Shown here: piece after piece, positions 1-5,944 of the stretch
Layout: the number at the start of each line of letters is the position of its first letter
Numbering within the stretch: position 1 is the stretch's first letter
Origin: Nitrososphaerales archaeon
Lineage (GTDB): Archaea; Thermoproteota; Nitrososphaeria; Nitrososphaerales; Nitrososphaeraceae
DNA length: 7,155 bases
Assembly: GCA_029237515.1 (NCBI GenBank)
Contig: JARBAV010000434.1
Span: 1 to 7,155, forward strand
Direction of reading: 5' to 3'
Program-made: the position numbers and the translations under genes
Notes under the pieces: generated by a model
The model's database searches: none
Told to the model about the DNA's origin: nothing
The model's input: only the letters and a program-made list of their open reading frames with translations

Positions 1-714
1 ATCGCGCATAACCCATGATTCACCTAAAATTTCTTCTCCACATTCTCGCCTGTAATCCATCCAGGATTTCAGTTCTTTATACGCCTCAGGAGTGCAAAAC
101 GTATAGTATTCTTCAACAGGATCGCCGGGATATATTATTAATTTTGCGGCAATAACCTCACCTTTTGAATCCATTATAGGAAAAACATGTTTCCATTGCA
201 AAGAATCGAAAGCACCTACACGAATCCCTGATGAGACCATCGTGTAAACTATGGGCTTAATTCGACGGTCTGGATACTCACATAATTTACGGATCTCTTC
301 GTCGTTGGGAATTCTGTCCAATGCGAACTTTCGAGCTCTGGGTAATCCACGAGCTATCTTTTTCCAATTCACTATAGGCTGATCAAAGTTCATCTCACAG
401 AAGAGTTTAATTGCTTTGTAATAATTTCCAATTGTCCCTTCGGAAATTTCCTTTCTATTTACACGTTCCTTTTGATGGAGGATGAAGTTCATCAGGGATT
501 CATGAAGCCATTTGGGATGTTTCGTGGACTTTTTCACAAATTGTTCGGCCTGTTCTTCAATGGTTCCTTTAAGACCTAGATAGTCTAGGAAGGCCTTAAA
601 TCGCCGAGGGTATTGACGTCGGCTCTCAGGAGCCCTCAGAGCATAGATAAATACGGACATAGGATTATCGTTGATTTTAGGTGTACCCTCAGCAGTTTGC
701 GAAGCCTTTAACAA
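1..714 (-). CDS. Tyrosine recombinase / integrase, partial (C-terminus outside window)
   Basis: The reading frame is open from the left edge to a stop at 772-774. It gives 238 residues from a TTG at 714-712, or about 220 from the ATG at 660-658. I prefer the TTG because conserved-looking sequence (GTPKINDNP) precedes the ATG and a TATA box at 741-748 predicts a transcript start about 5 nt upstream of the TTG. Residues 20-110 look like the helical SAM-like core-binding domain (ALRAPESRRQYPRRF). The catalytic domain begins near residue 133, and SSGIRVGAF (R166) is the box I catalytic arginine. The stretch IIYPGDPVEEYYTFCTPEA (194-212) follows the beta-hairpin that usually carries the catalytic lysine (K191 is a candidate). 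The HxxR box and the tyrosine nucleophile would lie beyond position 1. The style matches thaumarchaeal integrases as I know them. Lying just downstream of tRNA-Val, it probably belongs to an element integrated there; an orphan or decayed copy cannot be excluded. Confidence 0.85.
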   Translation of the reverse strand, partial: MLKASQTAEGTPKINDNPMSVFIYALRAPESRRQYPRRFKAFLDYLGLKGTIEEQAEQFVKKSTKHPKWLHESLMNFILHQKERVNRKEISEGTIGNYYKAIKLFCEMNFDQPIVNWKKIARGLPRARKFALDRIPNDEEIRKLCEYPDRRIKPIVYTMVSSGIRVGAFDSLQWKHVFPIMDSKGEVIAAKLIIYPGDPVEEYYTFCTPEAYKELKSWMDYRRECGEEILGESWVMRD

Positions 715-740
715 CCTTAGGTAAAGGTAAGCAAGTCTAC

Positions 741-748
741 TATATAAA
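741..748 (-). promoter_or_regulatory. TATA box of the integrase gene
   Basis: The minus strand reads TTTATATA, a good archaeal TATA element. A start about 25 nt downstream falls near 718-720, just ahead of the TTG at 714. This supports a nearly leaderless transcript and the longer integrase N-terminus. It overlaps the end of a degenerate T-arm-like fragment. Confidence 0.5.
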
Positions 749-749
749 G

Positions 750-770
750 CGAATCCCGAAATCGAACCAG
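750..770 (-). repeat. Degenerate tRNA T-arm-like fragment (possible att remnant)
   Basis: The minus strand reads CTGGTTCGATTTCGGGATTCG. Its TGGTTCGA is identical to the T-loop segment of the neighbouring tRNA-Val, and 10 of 13 bases match around it. TCTGG/TCGGG could form a weak T-stem around TTCGATT. It lies 10 bp downstream of the intact tRNA 3' end and immediately before the integrase promoter, where an attachment-site remnant would be expected. The match is short, so chance is a real alternative. Confidence 0.3.
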
Positions 771-779
771 ACTAATAGT

Positions 780-853
780 GGGCCGGGTCGGATTCGAACC
801 AACGACCCCCGCCATGTCAAGGCGGTATCTTAACCAGGCTGGACCACCGGCCC
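780..853 (-). tRNA. tRNA-Val (GAC)
   Basis: The minus strand gives a complete 74-nt cloverleaf without an intron. The acceptor stem is GGGCCGG/CCGGCCC (7 bp). The D arm has the GTC...GAT stem and the AGCCTGGTTA loop. The anticodon stem CCGCC/GGCGG encloses TTGACAT, giving anticodon GAC, which reads GUC/GUU valine codons. A 5-nt variable loop and a T arm GTTGG-TTCGAAT-CCGAC (one G-U pair) follow. CCA is not encoded; the bases after the 3' end are ACT. A TATA box about 27 bp upstream places transcription start at or next to the mature 5' end. The gene is probably the integration target of the adjacent recombinase. Confidence 0.96.
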
Positions 854-877
854 TCTTTTGGAATTCAATCGCCGGCC

Positions 878-885
878 TAAATATA
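878..885 (-). promoter_or_regulatory. TATA box of tRNA-Val
   Basis: The minus strand reads TATATTTA, centred about 27-28 bp upstream of the tRNA 5' end at 853. This is the standard archaeal TATA-to-start distance. Confidence 0.7.
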
Positions 886-952
886 TGTTCTTGAAAAGCT
901 TTGAATGACGTTTTGACGTTTGGAAGTAGCATAGATACTGCCTGTACTAACA

Positions 953-960
953 GTATAAAT
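953..960 (+). promoter_or_regulatory. Probable TATA box of bluB
   Basis: GTATAAAT lies about 38 bp before the TTG start of bluB. A transcript start about 25 nt downstream would fall near 981-984, giving a leader of roughly 10-14 nt. It diverges from the tRNA-Val promoter across a gap of about 70 bp. Confidence 0.5.
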
Positions 961-994
961 CTCGCTGACTGTTGCTAAGATTGATCAAAACTTA

Positions 995-1729
995 TTGAAC
1001 ACTCCTCAGAACTCCTTTGTTCAGTATGAAATAGATGCCGTCTATAAAGTGATCTTTTCTCGTAGGGACGTTCGGGCTAGATTTCTGGATAAGAAAATAC
1101 CAGGAAATATTTTAGCTAGAATCCTTAATGCTGCCCATCACGCTCCATCTGTGGGATTCTCTCAGCCATGGGACTTTATTTTAGTTAGCGACATGAAGAT
1201 CAGAGAAAGGATAAAACAGTCATTTTTAGAGGAGTTTCAAAAATCAGTCAGGATGCTCGAATCCGACCCAGAAAGGAAACATAAGTACACCTCCCTAAAA
1301 CTTGAAGGAATTCTGGAGTCATCAATGAACATTTGCATTACATATGATCCGGAAAGGTTTGGTCCTTTTGTGCTTGGTAGAACGTCTATCTCGGAGACTG
1401 GGGTGTACAGCGTTTGCTGTGCCATCCAAAATCTCTGGCTTGCGGCTCGAGCAGAGGGTTTGGGCGTAGGATGGGTGAGTATCATCTCAAATAGTAAAAT
1501 CCGAGAGATACTAGAAATACCTGAACATGTTTCGCCGATTGCTTATTTGTGTATAGGCTATGTAAGCGAGTTTGAAGAGGCACCTGACCTAGAGCGTTCA
1601 GGTTGGCTACCGAGATTGAATTTAGAAGATGTTGTATGTTATGAAAAATGGCGAGCCCGCAAATCCGAGAATTGGGCCGAAGCGAGGGATGAGATCGCAA
1701 GGACAGATTTCAATAGAGTTGTAAGGTGA
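995..1729 (+). CDS. bluB: 5,6-dimethylbenzimidazole synthase (BluB)
   Basis: BluB is a flavin-destructase of the nitroreductase fold. It uses O2 to fragment reduced FMN into 5,6-dimethylbenzimidazole, the lower ligand of cobalamin. The 244-residue product aligns by eye with bacterial BluB along its whole length: RRDVR (23-27, with D25 matching the essential Asp32 of the Sinorhizobium enzyme), AAHHAPSVGFSQPWDFILV (46-64), KYTSLKLEGI (97-106), VLGRT (126-130), a central CAIQNLWLAARAEGLGVGW block (142-160) with S162 matching the second conserved active-site position, and GW.PRLNLEDVV (203-214). The C-terminus is about 20 residues longer than I expect and charged. No in-frame ATG precedes the conserved RRDVR, and the frame is closed upstream at 956-958, so TTG 995 is the best start. 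No other cobalamin gene is adjacent. An aerobic organism maturing its own cobalamin, as ammonia-oxidising thaumarchaea do, fits. Confidence 0.93.
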   Translation: MNTPQNSFVQYEIDAVYKVIFSRRDVRARFLDKKIPGNILARILNAAHHAPSVGFSQPWDFILVSDMKIRERIKQSFLEEFQKSVRMLESDPERKHKYTSLKLEGILESSMNICITYDPERFGPFVLGRTSISETGVYSVCCAIQNLWLAARAEGLGVGWVSIISNSKIREILEIPEHVSPIAYLCIGYVSEFEEAPDLERSGWLPRLNLEDVVCYEKWRARKSENWAEARDEIARTDFNRVVR

Positions 1730-1822
1730 ATTCACTTGGCTCATGGTTTATGAAACTCAGACAGGATTATTATTGTAGTTGTTCCTAAATTCAAAAACTA
1801 ATAACCCGATGGTAAATAGAAG

Positions 1823-4213
1823 ATGAGTCATTTGAGTGATGAACACAGGCCATTTAGCCTTTATTATAATGATCTAGCTAGATGGCTCTTCATCACCCTT
1901 ACATTCAGCGGATTACTCGCGACAGGATGGTTTGGAATCCCGCTAACTCCAACATACTTAACAACAAATCAAGTTGACATTGTTGCGGCAATACTAACCC
2001 TAATGAGCGCTCTAGGAACTATCTGGGGTGCCATGGCTTATCGCGAATTAACTAGATCGGCGGAGAGAGTATTATCAGCCAAACAAAAGGCGAAGCAACT
2101 TGATCCTCAAATTGGAGATTACCAGTATCGGTCATATAATCCAGAAACCAAACAATACGAAACTGGCTATCTACCGTTAGGACCGATCGACTTTTGGGAC
2201 AAAGAAACTAAGGCTCCAAATTGGCTTGACAAGGGGAAGTATTGGCACATACTTTTGGGTCTCCAATCTAAAGACAAGGAAATAATAATTCAGGTTGTCC
2301 GTGACAGCGAACTCCCCTTTTCAACCGGACGTAGAAATGTTGCCGTTACAACTAAAGAAAAAATTGTAACTTTATCCTCGCAACACAACAAACGCGCGTA
2401 CTTCAGATATAGAGTAAGAATTCCGCAGTGGTTGGTAATGAATACAGAAAGATCAAGGTATATCGACCCAAGGGAATTTCAATCATTGGTAGGTCAGGAA
2501 GTCAGAGCCAAGATAACCGACTTAAATAAGGCATTGGTAAGCGCTTCTGAAGAAGTAATAGAACGAGAGAAGCCGAGAATAAAGTATCCTTACTGGATAA
2601 CAACCCTTGGCATTTATCTAAATAAGAGCTTGCCTTTGAAAATAATTTATGAGGAAGTCAGTCGTTACCTACCGCGTTCAAAAAAGAACTTTATAAGCGA
2701 TACTAATAAGAATTTAGCAAATGCCAAGAATGAAGAACTGATCGCCGCCATAATTCAACTTGCGTCTGATCGCAGTATCCCTCCAAACAGTATTCGTAAG
2801 ATAAGGACGCTTTTGAATTTCTTGACATACACTTATGATAGCCAAGGTTTGGGCGAAGGCTCTACAGAGTATCACAATTATCACCATAGTCTAGAGGTGT
2901 CGTATATGGTTTTGCAAATGTTACCCAGAGATTTTCATGAATGCGTATTTACAAACGAGGACTACGAACTCATCCTTGTTTCAGCTCTATTACATGACTA
3001 CGATCCAGTTCAATCAACGCTTATTGCAACAGCTAGGAATGACAAAGGACCACCCCTACCTAGTAAAGGACCAAAAGTCAGCAGAACAATCAGTGAACTT
3101 CGAAAAATTAGAATTCATGATGCCTATTTCATGTTGAATCCGTCTGAATTTGAGGAATATTTCCGGGATCGTTCACGCTCGTCGAAAATTTCGCCTGAAT
3201 TTTCAACTACACATCCAGAGTATTTACGATCAGCAGGATATGAAAGGTCAAAGGAATGCCTAGTAGTAGAATCACTTATTTGGCATACTGATTTTCCCTA
3301 TTCTACATCACAAGAGGCACAAGAGGCCTTCTCAAGTCTCTTGAAAGATCTATCTGCTGAAGGATACGACCCGGATAAGATTACTGCCCTTGCAGAAATA
3401 CTCTGGTTGGCTGATTTATCGGTTACCTACATGAGCTCAGATCCAATTCGGGCATGGGATAGGGTTACAAATCTATATGACGAATTATATTTGCCAAAGC
3501 TCGAGGCTGTATCGCGAACAGACGCTTTCTTTGCAGATTTTGCAGATACAGCATTGTTCAAAGAACTATTGAATAGTAAGGCCTTTCCAGACGTATTTAG
3601 ACAAAGGTGGAATTTGATTTACCAGTTTTTTCATGAAGGAAATCCCTCAACTCAATTGAATCGAACGATTGCCGATGCAAAGAAACTATTCTTAAAAGTA
3701 AATGTGCAACTCGCAATGATGAATGAGGAGATGCTTGAGCAAGTTGCCATAGACAATTGGGCCGAATATTTTGTTGGCATAAGTGAGGACCAGCAAGAAG
3801 TTCTTAGAGCTAAGAATCGATTTGCAATGCTAGATCCACCAAATGCATCTGCATTCTGGGGCAGTACGCCAAAATTAATCCCAAATGTAATCGATAAGAT
3901 AGTAGATAATTTTATTATTGTCTTGCAGAAGAATATGTTGGATCAAACAGAGGGTTCCAATCAAATTGTTTCGTTCAAGTCATTGCTTTCAATTATGAAA
4001 CATAAGCTTCGTGATGGTGGTACGATACAGATTCTTACCAGTGCAGAGGAATATACAAAGCATCAAAATGAGATTATGCATACTCTTGAAGATTGCGGAT
4101 TTGATATGATCACAGATGAAAAAAATAAAGTATATTTCCCAAGCAAGTGGGAAGGATCCCAGTCAAGTGGCACCAAGAAGGTCATAGTACTTAAAAGAAA
4201 GGATGTATCTTAA
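1823..4213 (+). CDS. Membrane-anchored HD-domain protein resembling class I cyclic-nucleotide phosphodiesterases
   Basis: I do not recognise a named family for this 796-residue protein. Two hydrophobic segments near residues 20-41 and 51-73 suggest two N-terminal membrane helices, followed by a charged helix (74-95). A soluble region of unknown fold (about 96-300) leads into a metal-dependent HD domain. Its motifs are Y350-H-N-Y-H-H355, then H391-D392, then H488-T-D490, then L-A-D531-L-S. This is the order seen in class I cyclic-nucleotide phosphodiesterases (YHNxxH, HDxD, TD, ADLS). The H355-to-H391 spacing of 36 residues equals my recollection of PDE4 (His164 to His200). The usual histidine of HDxDH is a proline (P395). 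I could not locate the invariant nucleotide-binding glutamine. The C-terminal region (about 610-796) is not assigned; its last part (DGGTIQI, CGF, KVIVLKRK) faintly recalls the end of a Rossmann methyltransferase but lacks a SAM-binding loop. Hydrolysis of a nucleotide or nucleotide-like substrate at the membrane is inferred. Start is ATG 1823; no clear promoter is visible. Confidence 0.8.
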   Translation: MSHLSDEHRPFSLYYNDLARWLFITLTFSGLLATGWFGIPLTPTYLTTNQVDIVAAILTLMSALGTIWGAMAYRELTRSAERVLSAKQKAKQLDPQIGDYQYRSYNPETKQYETGYLPLGPIDFWDKETKAPNWLDKGKYWHILLGLQSKDKEIIIQVVRDSELPFSTGRRNVAVTTKEKIVTLSSQHNKRAYFRYRVRIPQWLVMNTERSRYIDPREFQSLVGQEVRAKITDLNKALVSASEEVIEREKPRIKYPYWITTLGIYLNKSLPLKIIYEEVSRYLPRSKKNFISDTNKNLANAKNEELIAAIIQLASDRSIPPNSIRKIRTLLNFLTYTYDSQGLGEGSTEYHNYHHSLEVSYMVLQMLPRDFHECVFTNEDYELILVSALLHDYDPVQSTLIATARNDKGPPLPSKGPKVSRTISELRKIRIHDAYFMLNPSEFEEYFRDRSRSSKISPEFSTTHPEYLRSAGYERSKECLVVESLIWHTDFPYSTSQEAQEAFSSLLKDLSAEGYDPDKITALAEILWLADLSVTYMSSDPIRAWDRVTNLYDELYLPKLEAVSRTDAFFADFADTALFKELLNSKAFPDVFRQRWNLIYQFFHEGNPSTQLNRTIADAKKLFLKVNVQLAMMNEEMLEQVAIDNWAEYFVGISEDQQEVLRAKNRFAMLDPPNASAFWGSTPKLIPNVIDKIVDNFIIVLQKNMLDQTEGSNQIVSFKSLLSIMKHKLRDGGTIQILTSAEEYTKHQNEIMHTLEDCGFDMITDEKNKVYFPSKWEGSQSSGTKKVIVLKRKDVS

Positions 4214-4260
4214 ACCGGCTAGCATCTGTCAATATTTGGATTGAGTGAGTGCTTCGATTT

Positions 4261-4283
4261 ATTATTATTATTATTATAATTAT
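4261..4283 (+). repeat. (ATT)n microsatellite
   Basis: Seven of eight consecutive triplets are ATT; the sixth is ATA. It lies 48 bp after the stop of the phosphodiesterase-like gene, at the start of the 205-bp gap before dph2. It may sit in the termination zone of the upstream gene, but it has no T run of five or more. I see no other structure in this gap apart from a weak TATA-like element. Confidence 0.7.
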
Positions 4284-4342
4284 TGTTGGATCTCAAACTT
4301 CAGTAATGTGGAGTTGTAATGGAATGATTTGCTTTTGAAATA

Positions 4343-4350
4343 CTATAATT
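4343..4350 (+). promoter_or_regulatory. Possible TATA element of dph2
   Basis: CTATAATT lies about 70 bp upstream of the dph2 start and predicts a leader of around 45 nt. A nearby T-rich alternative (4361-4367) is equally possible. A GGAG at 4403-4406 lies 12 nt before the ATG and could act as a distant Shine-Dalgarno site. Confidence 0.3.
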
Positions 4351-4418
4351 AGTCTATGCATTTTTATTGCCATAGAACCGAATGAAATTTGCAAGACTCG
4401 TTGGAGTAGAGCATAGTT

Positions 4419-5423
4419 ATGATATCGATCGATAATCAGAAAATAATCAGAATAATTGAAGAGAGGAAACCTAGATCCGTTGCGTTGGACGGACCTGATG
4501 GATTGATGTCCAAAATTCAGGAAACAGCAGATATTATCGCAGACAAATTCGAAATTCCAACTTACATAATTGGAGATACTTGCTGGGGCTCTTGTGACCT
4601 TAACACCCATGCAGCCAATGTGCTTGGTGCAGAGATTCTTTTTAATATCGGACATACAATATCAATGGATGGTTTTGGAAAAGAGATTGTCATGATTGAT
4701 GCATACGAGGATATGCCATTTGATGAAGTTGCAAAGCGATTGGCATCAGAACTACTAGGCAGAAATTATAGAAAGATATCACTACTAACAATTAGTCAAC
4801 ATTTACCTCAACTCGAGAATGTTCGCGGAATATTCGAACAGGCTGGCCTAAGCGTGGTTATAGGAAACGGTAAGGGACAGCTCAACGATGGACAGGTTTT
4901 TGGCTGTGAATTTTACCCTGCTAACAGCGAGTCGGATAGGATAGATTGCTATGTCTTTTTAGGTCAAAGTCCATTCCATTCGGCTGGGGTAGCGTTATCG
5001 ACTGGGAAACAAACATTCATGCTTGATCCGTACTTTCAGGAATACACTGAAATAAGTAGTGTCGCTGAGGAATTGCACAGGAAAGCGATTCTATCAATCT
5101 ACAAGGCCGCTGATGCTCGAACAATTGGAATTATTATCGGAATAAAAGATGGCCAGTTCGCAAAGACTCGTGCTCTGGAATTAAAGAAAGAGTTTGAAAA
5201 AGTAGGAATAAAAGTAAGGTTGATTGGATTGACTGAAATAACAGAAGAAAGGATTCAGATATTCGGGCAAGTAGATGCTTTCGTGCAGGTCGCTTGTCCC
5301 AGAATAGGCATCGACAATCACTTTAAGAAACCTATGCTTTCCGTACCCCAAGCAAGAGCTTTAGTCAAGATCCTAAAGAAAGAGCCAGTTGACGAAATTT
5401 TTCGTCTAAGCCATTGGCTATAG
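4419..5423 (+). CDS. dph2: Diphthamide biosynthesis enzyme Dph2 (2-(3-amino-3-carboxypropyl)histidine synthase)
   Basis: Archaeal Dph2 is a homodimeric, non-canonical radical SAM enzyme in the cytoplasm. It transfers the 3-amino-3-carboxypropyl group of SAM to a histidine of elongation factor 2, the first step of diphthamide synthesis. The 334-residue product has the expected length and the three cysteines that hold the [4Fe-4S] cluster, one per repeated domain: C59 in GDTCWGSCD (52-60), C163 in FGCEFYP (161-167), and C293 in VQVACPRIGID (289-299). Other family features are DGPDGLM near the N-terminus, FNIGHT (75-80), VFLGQSPFHSAG (179-190) and FMLDPY (200-205). ATG 4419 gives the normal N-terminus. 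It converges with the SRP RNA gene; the 146-bp gap holds only a short hairpin-capable repeat (TGCCAA 5430-5435 / TTGGCA 5464-5469). No other diphthamide gene (dph5, dph6) is in the window. Confidence 0.95.
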   Translation: MISIDNQKIIRIIEERKPRSVALDGPDGLMSKIQETADIIADKFEIPTYIIGDTCWGSCDLNTHAANVLGAEILFNIGHTISMDGFGKEIVMIDAYEDMPFDEVAKRLASELLGRNYRKISLLTISQHLPQLENVRGIFEQAGLSVVIGNGKGQLNDGQVFGCEFYPANSESDRIDCYVFLGQSPFHSAGVALSTGKQTFMLDPYFQEYTEISSVAEELHRKAILSIYKAADARTIGIIIGIKDGQFAKTRALELKKEFEKVGIKVRLIGLTEITEERIQIFGQVDAFVQVACPRIGIDNHFKKPMLSVPQARALVKILKKEPVDEIFRLSHWL

Positions 5424-5537
5424 GTTCTATGCCAAACTCATGAAATGATTGCGCACTTTCCGGTTGGCAAAGTGGCAATCTTGCAATTTAGCAATTTGAT
5501 CAATAGTGATAGCACTGATATCTGATTTAGAAAGTCT

Positions 5538-5543
5538 AAAAAA
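5538..5543 (-). terminator. Oligo-T terminator of the SRP RNA gene
   Basis: The minus strand has TTTTTT about 27 nt downstream of the predicted SRP RNA 3' end (5570). Archaeal RNA polymerase commonly stops at such T runs without needing a hairpin. The primary transcript would then need 3' trimming. Confidence 0.55.
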
Positions 5544-5569
5544 TAGGCGGTACAAATTGATTGATTATT

Positions 5570-5884
5570 GGAGACAGCCCACTGGTTCCAGTAAAGGTCC
5601 AAAGCCCCCTCTCAAGCCCTGCAAGATCTGCCACGTAGACGTGCCAGCATGACCATGCAATCTTAGGGTTGCTCCCTCCCGGACCTCACCCATTTCGACA
5701 ATACGCAGTCAAGACCATGCCTTCGCATGACATGCTGCTCATAACCATCCAGCACGGCATGACTTCATTTCAGCTAGGCAAGCAGGTACCTTGTACCAGT
5801 AGATTTACCCAGCAGTTGCTGATCCCAGCATGAAGTCGGTTTCTGGTATGGGGTACGACTAACACCCCGATCCTCCCTGTCTCC
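5570..5884 (-). ncRNA. Signal recognition particle RNA (SRP / 7S RNA)
   Basis: This RNA scaffolds SRP19 and SRP54 for co-translational targeting of membrane and secreted proteins. At about 315 nt it has the usual archaeal size. The two ends pair perfectly as helix 1 (GGAGACAG at 5884-5877 with CTGTCTCC at 5577-5570), a feature of archaeal SRP RNA. In the 5' domain, GGGGT/ACCCC (5850-5868) forms a helix 3-type hairpin. Helix 6 ends in CATGC-GAAG-GCATG (5716-5729), with the GNAR loop that binds SRP19. Helix 8 carries the universal signature AGGTCCGGGAGGGAGCAACC (5687-5668), with a GGGA tetraloop at 5680-5677; this is the SRP54-binding core. A TATA box lies 27 bp upstream and a T6 tract follows the 3' end. 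It is co-oriented with the thiolase gene but has its own promoter. Ends are inferred from helix 1 and could shift by a few bases. Confidence 0.95.
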
Positions 5885-5907
5885 AAATATGTAATCCACC
5901 GTTAGAT

Positions 5908-5915
5908 TATATTTA
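5908..5915 (-). promoter_or_regulatory. TATA box of the SRP RNA gene
   Basis: The minus strand reads TAAATATA, centred about 27 bp upstream of the first base of helix 1 at 5884. The fit to archaeal spacing supports the RNA 5' end. It sits in the 60-bp gap after the thiolase stop codon. Confidence 0.75.
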
Positions 5916-5944
5916 TGTTAGTGTCGTGTATTTTTCCAAACCAT

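Noticed and set aside
717..932. A 71-codon minus-strand open frame
   Set aside because: It runs straight through the tRNA-Val gene and its promoter and encodes no recognisable domain.
2937..3137. A 66-codon plus-strand frame inside the phosphodiesterase-like gene
   Set aside because: It lies in an alternative frame wholly within a gene with clear motifs, so it is a shadow.
4293..4655. A 120-codon minus-strand frame overlapping the start of dph2
   Set aside because: It is antisense to the conserved Dph2 N-terminus, shows no recognisable motif, and has no promoter I can see.
5424..5537. A possible C/D-box guide RNA or hairpin terminator after dph2
   Set aside because: Sequences resembling C and D boxes (AATGATT, CTGAT) are imperfect and wrongly spaced, and the TGCCAA/TTGGCA pairing is short with a 28-nt loop and no following T run.
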